A DNA stretch of 64,000 nucleotides from JAEUKA01 sp035328405 (GTDB lineage: Bacteria > Myxococcota_A > Polyangia > Palsa-1104 > JAEUJZ01). A program made the translations under genes and the position numbers. The stretch covers positions 30,720-94,719 of the forward strand of contig DAOLIT010000010.1 of NCBI GenBank assembly GCA_035328405.1. The letters are read 5' to 3'. Below the pieces are notes generated by a model. The model ran no database searches. It saw only the letters and a list, made by a program, of their open reading frames with translations, and had not been told where the DNA came from. This document shows positions 7,967-15,618 of this stretch, piece by piece (the stretch's first letter is position 1; each line of letters starts with the position of its first letter).

Positions 7967-9033
7967 CTCAAGGACCAGCTATACGAGACGCGGTACGAGC
8001 CGCCGTAGGCCGCCGTGCTGAGCGTGTAGGTCGCCGAGGCATCCGAGCCCCCAAAATGCGCCGTCCGGCTTTCCAGACGAATCGACACCGTGCGCACCGG
8101 GAACACGTCATCCCCAAACAGCCCGATCAGCCAGTCCACCAGCCAGCCCAGCACCGTTGTCACCACGTTCGAGATGATCGTTGCGATCGGCCCCGAGATA
8201 CCCGTGATGGCCGTAACCGCCGCAGCGATGATCTGCGACACCTTTTTCTTGACCTCATTCCACAAGCTCGACAGGAAGCTCCCAAAGCCCCCGGAATCTT
8301 TCTCGGCCAGCGCCACCGCCACACTGAACACCGCCGGATAGCTCAGACCCGAAAGCGGGAACGTGTGCAGCACACGCGGAGGCGAGTAGTTTTTCGTGTC
8401 CCCATCGTCAAAACCGCCCCCCACCGAGTACTCCGAGATTTGCGCCGACGTGCCATTCGGAGAAATCGCCACGCCGCCAATCGCAATCTCGTCCGACCCC
8501 CACCACTCTGGATTCGTTTCGTCCACGCACCGAACCTGGTGCAGCCGGAACATCAGGTTGTTGTGTTGCGGAGGCGTTGGCACCGGTGCCGGGACCGACA
8601 TGTGGACATCAAACAGCGCATCGTGCATAGCAAGAACGCGGCGTTCGTTCGTTGCTTCCTCGCGCAGATACGCAAATGTCCCTGGAATATCAATTTGATC
8701 CAACGGTGTTTTGTCTGCGCGCAGATTCACACGATATCGCAACGCAAGTGCTTTTGTCCGTTGGATTTCGTCTGTGCGGATTGACGCACCTCGTTGGAAA
8801 TCACGCGGCCCGCGTTTCGTGGTTGGTTTCAGACTTGCCAAACGCCTTTGCACCACTGCCGCCAATTCCGAACGAGCCGGACCACCCTCTACCATGCGAC
8901 CGTCTGGACCCGGTGCTGCCGTCAGGCCACCCAGGATCTCGAGCTGGCAAAGCTCCAATGCCTGTGTCGCAAATTGTTTCCAGCTTGTGTTCAGGTTGAT
9001 ACCGCGCGTACCCAGAAAAATAGAATCCGGCAT
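7963..9033 (-). CDS. Unknown protein with C-terminal hydrophobic/amphipathic segment
   Basis: About 356 residues from ATG at 9033 with AAGGGGA upstream; no signal peptide. The N-terminal half is mixed alpha/beta, with a central conserved-looking stretch around NPEWWGSDEIAIGGVAI and SVGGGFDDGDTKNY. From about residue 265 a lysine-rich helix (SSLWNEVKKKVSQII) leads into a ~40-residue hydrophobic segment with AAAVTAITGISGPIATII and VLGWLVDWLIGLFGDD, then a beta-rich C-terminal domain of short Ser/Thr/Tyr strands. This arrangement could suit a membrane-inserting or pore-forming protein, but no family is recognised with certainty. Its stop codon shares CTAG with folB. Confidence 0.7.
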   Translation of the reverse strand: MPDSIFLGTRGINLNTSWKQFATQALELCQLEILGGLTAAPGPDGRMVEGGPARSELAAVVQRRLASLKPTTKRGPRDFQRGASIRTDEIQRTKALALRYRVNLRADKTPLDQIDIPGTFAYLREEATNERRVLAMHDALFDVHMSVPAPVPTPPQHNNLMFRLHQVRCVDETNPEWWGSDEIAIGGVAISPNGTSAQISEYSVGGGFDDGDTKNYSPPRVLHTFPLSGLSYPAVFSVAVALAEKDSGGFGSFLSSLWNEVKKKVSQIIAAAVTAITGISGPIATIISNVVTTVLGWLVDWLIGLFGDDVFPVRTVSIRLESRTAHFGGSDASATYTLSTAAYGGSYRVSYSWSLS

Positions 9034-9372
9034 AGGATCGTCCCCTTGGTGTTTGTGAGCGTACGGAAAGCCGCTTTGCGGCAACCAGATAGTCGCACGC
9101 CCAAAAACAACAAACAGTGACTTATATCACACAAGCCAAAAGCACTTGTTTTCGCAAATGTTTCAACAATGGCTGCGCCCCCCACAAAAAAAGACAACAC
9201 TTGGCGCTGCGAAACAGCCTGCGTCCAGACAAAACCGCATCAACAGGGCCGATTGAAGAACTCGCATTGCGATTCCCATCGCCGAGAGACGCGCAGAAGC
9301 TCCGTTCATCGAGTTTCCTGCTTTGAAACTCCACCCAACACAACAAAGGAAAAGGGTCTGGGGCCGGTCTTT
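9034..9372. other. Non-coding stretch upstream of the 7963-9033 gene
   Basis: About 340 bp without a convincing gene. On the minus strand an extended -10 element (TGATATAAG) lies at about 9121-9129, some 90 bp upstream of the start at 9033, and is the best promoter candidate. The stretch between 9140 and 9372 shows nothing recognisable. Confidence 0.45.
9121..9129 (-). promoter_or_regulatory. Candidate extended -10 promoter element
   Basis: Minus-strand TGATATAAG matches the extended -10 consensus (TGnTATAAT-like). It would drive the 7963-9033 gene with a ~85-nt leader. No good -35 is seen, consistent with an extended -10 promoter. Weak, by-eye prediction. Confidence 0.3.
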
Positions 9373-9780
9373 TCAGGGGTGGTGAAACAGATAAATGACG
9401 ACGCCGGTCACGGACACATAGAGCCACATCGGGAAGACCCACCGAACCAAGCGCCGGTGCTCTGCGATGCGTTTCTTGAGCGCCAGGTACACCGCCCGGA
9501 GCACCAGCGGCGGAACCAACGCAGCAAGCGCCATATGAGAAAACAGAATCACCAAATACGGACTCCTGTAGGGTCCATGGTAGTGCTGTGTTTGGGACAG
9601 CACGACGCGCGCCAAATACACCACAAGAAATAGCGCAGAAACCAAGAGCGCCGACAACATGATGCGCCTGTGTTTTTCCGGCTGGTGGCGTTTGGCAAAA
9701 CCAAACCCGACGACAAGAAGCACACACGACAACGTGTTCAGGAGCGCACAAGCAAGCGAAAGCGAACCAGACAAAGACAT
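9373..9780 (-). CDS. DUF420 integral membrane protein
   Basis: 135 residues, four predicted membrane helices (about 5-25, 38-60, 70-95, 112-133). Diagnostic DUF420 features are present: histidines in HRRIMLSALL, an HYHGPYRSPYLVILFSHMALA segment with histidine, and the C-terminal RRLVRWVFPMWLYVSVTGVV. Family members are often linked to cytochrome oxidase biogenesis, the conserved histidines suggesting haem or copper contact. Start at 9780 (MSLSGSL) has AGAGGG upstream and avoids a glycine-rich extension. No oxidase genes are adjacent here, so the role is only inferred from family. Confidence 0.85.
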   Translation of the reverse strand: MSLSGSLSLACALLNTLSCVLLVVGFGFAKRHQPEKHRRIMLSALLVSALFLVVYLARVVLSQTQHYHGPYRSPYLVILFSHMALAALVPPLVLRAVYLALKKRIAEHRRLVRWVFPMWLYVSVTGVVIYLFHHP

Positions 9781-9887
9781 CGAAAACCCTCTCCCCCCTA
9801 AACCACTTTCCCCTCCCAAAAGCCACACGTTTTTTGGGGAAAGGTGCGGGCAGGTGTTGTTTGGGGAGGGCTATTTTTCGGGCAGGG

Positions 9888-10664
9888 CTATTTTTCGGGC
9901 AGGAATTGGCCGTGGCGGCCCGTGCCCGAGACAAAGGCGGTTGCGCCTCCGAGGGTTTCTCCGGTCAGGATGGTCTGCATACCAAGCTCAAACTCGCGCC
10001 TCAACGCTTCGGACAGGGGTTTGGGGTCATCCATTTGCAGAAGCGCCGCGCGCCGGTCGGAGCGGAGACAATGTTGTGGAAGCCGGGTCAAAGCACGGGC
10101 GAGGTTCTCGGCGCTTTCCCGCGCGGTTCCGACGGGAACGACGCGGTTTACAAGACCCATGGACAGCGCCTCGGCAGCATCGACGGGGCGACCGGTCAAA
10201 ATCAGGTCCAGCGCACGCCCAAGACCGACAATTTGGGGCAACCGAACGGTACCTCCGTCGATCAGGGGGACGCCGAAGCGGCGACAGAAAACGCCCAGAA
10301 CGGCGGTTTCGTCTGCGACGCGCAAATCGCAAAAACACGCCAGTTCCAGACCACCTGCGACCGCATAGCCGGAAATTGCCGCGATTGTCGGTTTGGAAAG
10401 CCGCAGCCGAGTGGGCCCAAGCGGACCGTCTCCGTCGGGAGAGAGGCGGTTGGGTGAGCCGTTGCCGATGGCTTTCAAATCGGCCCCGGCGCAAAAATGT
10501 CCACCGTCTCCAAAAAGGACGGCGACGCGCGCGGTTTCATCTTGGTCGAAGTCGCGGAAGGCTTGCGAGAGTGCTTCGGCGGTCGCTCGATCGACTGCGT
10601 TGCGAAACTGGGGTCGGGACAGCACAACCGTCCAAACGCCGTCCTGTTTTTCGATGGTCACCAT
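9888..10664 (-). CDS. Enoyl-CoA hydratase/isomerase family protein
   Basis: 258 residues, the normal crotonase length. The start MVTIEKQDGVWTVVLSRPQ at 10664 has GGAGA upstream. Oxyanion-hole elements are visible: HFCAGADLKAI and AISGYAVAGGLELA, with the adjacent CDLRVADE typical of the fold. The catalytic-loop region GRRFGVPLIDGG places Pro-Leu-Ile-Asp-Gly where many hydratases carry the second acidic residue. The specific substrate (fatty-acid or amino-acid degradation) is not determinable. A large in-frame upstream extension of the reading frame is spurious because it overlaps two other genes. Confidence 0.9.
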   Translation of the reverse strand: MVTIEKQDGVWTVVLSRPQFRNAVDRATAEALSQAFRDFDQDETARVAVLFGDGGHFCAGADLKAIGNGSPNRLSPDGDGPLGPTRLRLSKPTIAAISGYAVAGGLELACFCDLRVADETAVLGVFCRRFGVPLIDGGTVRLPQIVGLGRALDLILTGRPVDAAEALSMGLVNRVVPVGTARESAENLARALTRLPQHCLRSDRRAALLQMDDPKPLSEALRREFELGMQTILTGETLGGATAFVSGTGRHGQFLPEK

Positions 10665-10799
10665 GGTTTGTCTCCGTTTTTGTGGGGTTTTGTGGATTTT
10701 GTGATGTTTGGTGGAAAAGTGCGTTTGTGTGCGCAACTTTTTTGGGGGTTGGCCGAACAAACACATCTCGTCAAAAACCTTCAACAAAAGGAGCGTTTC

Positions 10800-11477
10800 A
10801 TGTGTTTCGTTCGATTTTTCGTTCTGTATCTGGCCTGGGTCGCTTCGATGTCTTCGGTCACGTCTGTTTCGTGCGCGTGGGCGGGTCCGCCGCCTCCGAC
10901 GACGATGATCGAGCAGGCCGCGCCGAGCCAGCCAAGCCCCGAAGATCAGGCGATTCTGCGAGCAGTCCTTCTGAACGCGGGTCTTGGGAAGGATTCGCTG
11001 CGGGGGCTCAAGGTTCGACGGCACCTTTCGGCGCTTCTGCCGCAGCTTCGGATGACGTTTGGCCGAGGCTGGCAACTGACGACGAGCCGGGACATGTACA
11101 TCGATTCCCAGGCGCCGGAAAACGACCGTTTGAATTACGCGGTCAGCGCGAGCTGGGATTTGTCGAAACTCGTGCATCCTTCCGACGAGCTTTCGATCGC
11201 AAAAGAGGAACACCGCCGCACGCTGCTCCGCTTGAAATGGCAGGAACAGGTGGCGCGGCTGCTGGCGGAACGCTGCCGGTTGCAAAACGAGGCGGATAGC
11301 GACCCGGCGAAGCTCTTGGCCATCGAAACGACGCTGTGGCACTGGACCCAGGGGAATGTCGCGCTGGCACCCCACAAGCCGTCGTCGTGCCCGCCTTCCA
11401 TGCGCAAAATGCCCGAGATGAAACCGCAGCCAAACGAACCAGGCGAAACGCAGTCCACCGAGCCGTCGGAAGACTAA
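10800..11477 (+). CDS. Exported protein of unknown function
   Basis: 225 residues. ATG at 10800 has an excellent AAAAGGAG ribosome-binding site and a signal peptide (MCFVRFFVLYLAWVASM ... CAWA). The mature part has helices and a conserved-looking centre, LPQLRMTFGRGWQLTTS followed by NYAVSASWDLSKLVHPSDEL, then a long helix EEHRRTLLRLKWQEQVARLL. The strand-then-helix arrangement resembles short outer-membrane or efflux-accessory proteins seen in delta-proteobacteria, but no named family is assigned. The C-terminus is proline-rich. Confidence 0.75.
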   Translation: MCFVRFFVLYLAWVASMSSVTSVSCAWAGPPPPTTMIEQAAPSQPSPEDQAILRAVLLNAGLGKDSLRGLKVRRHLSALLPQLRMTFGRGWQLTTSRDMYIDSQAPENDRLNYAVSASWDLSKLVHPSDELSIAKEEHRRTLLRLKWQEQVARLLAERCRLQNEADSDPAKLLAIETTLWHWTQGNVALAPHKPSSCPPSMRKMPEMKPQPNEPGETQSTEPSED

Positions 11478-11542
11478 ACCGGAGTCGGGAAAAATGAAGC
11501 TTGGCCCAAAATGGGGAAAGGGGGAAACCAGGAAGAACAACC

Positions 11543-11833
11543 TCAGCGAGCGAGAATGCCGGGACTTTTTTGTTCCAGCTGAGACAGGATTTGATCGACT
11601 TTGCCCGCGTCGTCCACGCACGCCATCACGCCATCGACGTAGACAATCGTTTTGTTGGGCTGACCGGCGACGCTGCCGACGGCAATCCTGGGATGGAGCA
11701 AGGACGCATCGCAGCGCGGCATGCCGGCAAGAAGCGCCGGGCTCGCATCGGGGGCACCGTTTCCACATCCGACGGTCCACGCGCAAATCCAAAGCAGCGC
11801 AAAAAGGCGTGTGTTTCGTTTCGTGTCGCGCAT
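11543..11833 (-). CDS. Small lipoprotein
   Basis: 96 residues. Start at 11833 (MRDTKRNTRLFALLWICAW) with GGGAG upstream; a longer ORF start at 11860 lacks support. Lipobox cysteine in TVGCGNG near residue 22. The mature part has two further cysteines (MPRCDAS and VMACVDDAG) that could form a disulfide. The strand TIVYVDGVMACVDD is reminiscent of small thiol-redox or inhibitor folds, but no family is recognised. It converges on the exported protein at 10800-11477. Confidence 0.7.
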   Translation of the reverse strand: MRDTKRNTRLFALLWICAWTVGCGNGAPDASPALLAGMPRCDASLLHPRIAVGSVAGQPNKTIVYVDGVMACVDDAGKVDQILSQLEQKSPGILAR

Positions 11834-12003
11834 CGTTTTCTCCCGCCATCCTAACACCAACGCGGCCTGCCTTTTCGAGCACGAAATCGAGCAGACTTCT
11901 GAACCGAGCCTGTGGTTTCGCGTGCGGTTTTGTGGGGTTTCTGTGTTTTTGCCTCTTGGCCCGCCCGTGCCAGCCGCGTTAGTTTCCCGGCCAGCGAGGG
12001 AAC

Positions 12004-14097
12004 ATGTCCAACACTTTGCGTTTTGCGTTCGCGCTGGGTCTTGCGGTTTCGCCCGCCGTTTTCGCCGGTTGTGACAGCGAATACGGCGAGGATTTCCAGA
12101 CGACGGCCATCATGAACGGCGGTGACTGGCGCGACGAGGTGATTTACCAAGTCATCGTTGACCGATTTGCCGACGGGGACTTGAACAACAACCACCGCGT
12201 GATGCCAAGCGCACTCGGGCGATACCAGGGCGGGGATTGGCAAGGTCTCATCGACCATCTCGATTATTTGGAAGCGCTCGGTGTGACGGCGCTGTGGATT
12301 TCTCCGGTCGTGAAAAACATCGATTACGACGCGGGTTTCGACGGATACCACGGCTATTGGACGCAATCGTTTACCAAAGTGAATCCGCACTTCGGCTCGC
12401 CTGCGAAACTGCGCGAGCTGGTGCAAAAAGCGCACGACCGAAAGATGAAAGTCGTGCTCGACCTTGTGACGAACCACGTCGGGCAACTTTTTTACTACGA
12501 CATCAACGGAAACGGGCAGCCCGACGAAATTGTGACGGGTTCAGAGTCGCTCGATCCGGTTGATCCGATGGCGCGGCTGGCTCGAGCCGACGAGTATGAC
12601 CCGGACTTTGACCGGCGCGGCATTCAAGGACGAAACGGTCTGGGACCAGCGGGCCCGGCGCTGATTCGTTTCCTGAACATGCCGGAAATCAACCGCGTCG
12701 TGCCCGACCCGATCCGTTTTGGAGAAGGCAAGGACGACGTGCTCGATTTCAGGCGGCCCGGTGTGTACAACCGGCGCGGTCGCGTCACCAATTACGACAA
12801 GTGGGAACAACTGACGACGGGAGATTTTCCAGGCGGGCTCAAGGACCTGGACACGCGGCGCAACGATGTACGCAAAGGTCTCATCACGGCGTTTGCCAAA
12901 CTTGTCCGAGAGTACGATTTCGACGGCTTTCGGATCGACACGCTCAAACACGTCGAACACGAGTTTTGGCAAGACTTTGCACCCGCCATTCGCGGTTACG
13001 TGCGCGGCGAGCAAGGTCTTTACGGTGTCGAGCCGTTGTCGCGACCCAAGAAAAATTGGTTCATGTTCGGCGAAGCCTTCGACGGCGACGACGCGCTGCT
13101 CGGTGAGTACACGTACTACAACGAGGTCGATTCCGTCTTCTACTTCTCCCAGAAGTTTCAGGTGTATCAGGATGTGGTCAAGTGCAGCGGCAAGACGAGC
13201 GGGGCGGCGCGGCTGTGGAACGACAGGCTGCGTTTTGACACGACTTCGATGACACCGGCGGTTCATGGTCCGTACCGGAATCCGGGCCGCTTCAAAACCA
13301 TGGATGGTGCCTTGCTGGCCGACCCCGTCGCGGGCAAACCGATTTACAACCAAAGCCCGCTGCCAGGCGGAGCCGTGGACAGCCAAGGCAACGGCGTCGC
13401 ACCCGCGCGTTTGCTTGTGAACTTTTTGGACAACCACGACGTGGCGCGCTTCTTGTCGCCGATCGACGGCTGTTATGTCGATGCAAAAGAGGCCGTTCGG
13501 CGGCTGCACAACGCGGTCAGTCTGCTGTTTTTGCAAGACGGCATTCCGTGCCTGTACTACGGCACCGAACAGGAATTTTCCGGCGGAAACGACCCCGCGA
13601 ACCGCGAGCGCATGTTCGACAACTTGATTGAAAACGTCTATCGCGGCGCGTCCTCGATGCAGCGCGAAACGATGTCCCAAACCGGCTTTTCGCAAGACAC
13701 CGAGACGTTCAAGTGGGTGGCTCGTCTTGCGTCGCTGCGCAAAGCCATTCCTGCGCTTCGCCGAGGCGACCTGAAAGTGACGTGGGCGACCGATCGAACG
13801 GGCAACGAGGCTGACGCGGGCATCTTGGCGTTCACGCGCACCGACGGCGACAAGAGCGTGCTCGTCGTCACGAATGTTCACAACGGCCAGACCAGCCAGA
13901 CGGAATTTTCCGGCATTCAAATGAAGGTTCCGTTCCGTTCCGGCACGCGGCTTGTCGAGGTGCTTCGCGATCCGCTCGATGGCACAAACGAGAACACGTA
14001 CCTCGTCCCCGCGACCCAAACCATCACGGTGCGCGTCTCGTCCCGAGCCACCAAAGTCCTCGTCCCCGAACCCGAAGCCCCTACCCTGCCACGCTGA
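12004..14097 (+). CDS. GH13 alpha-amylase-family lipoprotein
   Basis: 697 residues; extracytoplasmic starch or maltodextrin hydrolase. Lipobox cysteine in AVFAGCDSE (residue ~23). The (beta/alpha)8 barrel shows all GH13 regions: region I DLVTNHVG, region II DGFRIDTLKHV (nucleophile Asp), region III WFMFGEAFDGDD (acid/base Glu), and region IV FLDNHDVARF (transition-state Asp). A loop after region I, YYDINGNGQPDEI, has calcium-loop-like spacing. A C-terminal all-beta domain ends the protein. GAGGG precedes the ATG. No transporter or regulator lies beside it, so it appears to act as a single-gene unit at the cell surface. Confidence 0.93.
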   Translation: MSNTLRFAFALGLAVSPAVFAGCDSEYGEDFQTTAIMNGGDWRDEVIYQVIVDRFADGDLNNNHRVMPSALGRYQGGDWQGLIDHLDYLEALGVTALWISPVVKNIDYDAGFDGYHGYWTQSFTKVNPHFGSPAKLRELVQKAHDRKMKVVLDLVTNHVGQLFYYDINGNGQPDEIVTGSESLDPVDPMARLARADEYDPDFDRRGIQGRNGLGPAGPALIRFLNMPEINRVVPDPIRFGEGKDDVLDFRRPGVYNRRGRVTNYDKWEQLTTGDFPGGLKDLDTRRNDVRKGLITAFAKLVREYDFDGFRIDTLKHVEHEFWQDFAPAIRGYVRGEQGLYGVEPLSRPKKNWFMFGEAFDGDDALLGEYTYYNEVDSVFYFSQKFQVYQDVVKCSGKTSGAARLWNDRLRFDTTSMTPAVHGPYRNPGRFKTMDGALLADPVAGKPIYNQSPLPGGAVDSQGNGVAPARLLVNFLDNHDVARFLSPIDGCYVDAKEAVRRLHNAVSLLFLQDGIPCLYYGTEQEFSGGNDPANRERMFDNLIENVYRGASSMQRETMSQTGFSQDTETFKWVARLASLRKAIPALRRGDLKVTWATDRTGNEADAGILAFTRTDGDKSVLVVTNVHNGQTSQTEFSGIQMKVPFRSGTRLVEVLRDPLDGTNENTYLVPATQTITVRVSSRATKVLVPEPEAPTLPR

Positions 14098-14209
14098 ACC
14101 ACGCTGAGGAGAAACGAAAACAGGTGCCGAATCCGCGTGTTTGGAAGTGGATGCTGGCGGGCGGTGAAAATTTGTTATGTATGGGCGGTTTGTTGCGACC
14201 GCCTCGCGA

Positions 14210-14291
14210 GCCCGAGTGGCGAAATTGGTAAACGCAGAGGACTTAAAATCCTTAGCCGCATGGCGTGTGGGTTCGATTCCCGCCTCGGGCA
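14210..14291 (+). tRNA. tRNA-Leu (anticodon UAA)
   Basis: 82 nt. Acceptor arms GCCCGAG/CTCGGGC pair perfectly with discriminator A at 14291. Anticodon stem-loop GAGGA-CTTAAAA-TCCTT places TAA at the anticodon (reads UUA). A variable arm AGCCGCATGGCGT is present, as expected for class II leucine tRNA, and GTGGG-TTCGATT-CCCGC forms the T arm. The 3' CCA is not encoded. Confidence 0.97.
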
Positions 14292-14336
14292 CAAAAACGC
14301 TGCGCATTCCCAAAGACTTCGGCCTACAGTCCCGCC

Positions 14337-14825
14337 ATGGAACCGTCGGGCACGTCTTCTTCGGACATCGCAGTTTTTGCAAAGCCGCCTCTCAAGCTTG
14401 AGCGGCGCAACCATGCTCGAGTGGCGCTGCGCGTGACGGTGACGACGCGGGTTTTCTCTGCGACCGCGCCGCCTCTTGTCCTGGTCGGCCAGTCCACCGA
14501 TGTAGGTTTGGGAGGCATGCGGCTGTTTCGTTTCGCCCAGCAAGACGAGCCCCGGCTGCACACCGACAGCATCGTGCTCGTTTCGTTTGATCTGCCCACG
14601 GGCGCTGTTCTCTGCGACGTGCCGTGTTCGCTCGTATTCGAGGTCGTGCAAGGCAAACGCCACAACGTCCGCATGTCTGGCCTGTCTTTTTTGTCGCTTC
14701 ACCCGAACCAGGAAGCCGCGCTCAAGACCTTTCTTCGCTCGCAGAAGAAAGCGAAACGTCCGTCGCGCGAACGTGCAGCGCAAGCTGATAAAGCTTCCTC
14801 CTCGGTTGGCCGGTCAACACGGTGA
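14337..14825 (+). CDS. PilZ-domain protein (predicted c-di-GMP receptor)
   Basis: 162 residues. The PilZ signature is present: RxxxR in LERRNHARVAL and the D/NxSxxG-like QSTDVGLGGMRL, which together bind cyclic di-GMP. A single PilZ domain (~residues 20-130) is followed by a basic tail rich in Lys, Arg and Ser. Start at 14337 (MEPSGTS) is preferred because the upstream extension runs into the tRNA gene. The 3' end overlaps the convergent rsmI gene by 104 bp, so its last ~35 codons are antisense to the end of rsmI. Target process (motility, surface behaviour) is unknown. Confidence 0.82.
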   Translation: MEPSGTSSSDIAVFAKPPLKLERRNHARVALRVTVTTRVFSATAPPLVLVGQSTDVGLGGMRLFRFAQQDEPRLHTDSIVLVSFDLPTGAVLCDVPCSLVFEVVQGKRHNVRMSGLSFLSLHPNQEAALKTFLRSQKKAKRPSRERAAQADKASSSVGRSTR

Positions 14826-15618
14826 GCGCCGTCGAGATGTCTTTGGCCGTTTCCCCTCGCAACAGCCGTTTTCGCACTTCCTGTTCCACATCCAATTGAG
14901 CCGCCTCGCCGTCGCAAAGCGCGCCTTCTTCCGCCCCGGCCACCACCAGCGTGATTTCGCCGCGCACCGGCTGCGCAACCAGTTTTTGGGAAAGCTCGCC
15001 CAGCGTTCCGCGCAGCGTTTCCTCGAACAGTTTGGACAGCTCGCGCGCCACCACCGCCTGCCGACGTTCGCCCAGCACCTTCGCCAAATCGCCCACCGTG
15101 TGCGCCACGCGCTCTTTCGATTCGTAAAACACGAGCGTCCCCGGTTCCTGCCGAAGCGAGCCAAACAGCGCGAGCCTTGGACCCTCATCCCGAGGCGGAA
15201 AACCCACAAACAAAAAACGCTGCGTCGGCAAACCCGACACCACCAGCGCGTGGAGCACCGCGCTCGGTCCCGGCACGACTTCCACCGGAATCTTTTGTGC
15301 GTGCGCCGCCGCCACCAAACCCTGTCCGGGGTCCGAGATGCCCGGCATGCCCGCATCCGTCACGAGCGCCACGGTTTTTCCCGCCAAAAGCTCCGACACA
15401 AGTTCCTGCTCGCGTGCCGTTTCATTGCCTGCGAAAAAACTCACCAGCCGACGATTCCCGACTGCAATCTGATGGTGCGAAAGCAGGTGCAACGCCTTCC
15501 GCGTATCTTCTGCGGCCAGAATCTCGACCGTCGCCAGCACGCGCAGCGCACGCAGGGTCACATCTTCCATGTTGCCGATCGGCGTACCGACGACAAAGAG
15601 CCTTCCCTTAGCCGACAC
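14722..15618 (-). CDS. rsmI: 16S rRNA 2'-O-ribose C1402 methyltransferase
   Basis: 298 residues. Tetrapyrrole-methylase fold: GRLFVVGTPIGNMEDVTLRA at the N-terminus, AAEDTRKAL, VTDAGMPGISDPG (the SAM-binding loop), VVPGPSAVLHALVVSGLPT, and VARELSKLFEE, all diagnostic for RsmI. The product methylates C1402 in the ribosomal P site. GTG at 15618 is chosen: GGAG lies 9 nt upstream and the start overlaps the last codons of murC, giving a murC-rsmI operon. An ATG at 15657 would reach further into murC. The 3' end overlaps PilZ on the other strand. Confidence 0.95.
   Translation of the reverse strand: MSAKGRLFVVGTPIGNMEDVTLRALRVLATVEILAAEDTRKALHLLSHHQIAVGNRRLVSFFAGNETAREQELVSELLAGKTVALVTDAGMPGISDPGQGLVAAAHAQKIPVEVVPGPSAVLHALVVSGLPTQRFLFVGFPPRDEGPRLALFGSLRQEPGTLVFYESKERVAHTVGDLAKVLGERRQAVVARELSKLFEETLRGTLGELSQKLVAQPVRGEITLVVAGAEEGALCDGEAAQLDVEQEVRKRLLRGETAKDISTALTVLTGQPRRKLYQLALHVRATDVSLSSASEERS

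Noticed and set aside
12541..14382. Long minus-strand frame opposite the amylase gene
   Set aside because: Antisense shadow of a gene with complete GH13 motifs.
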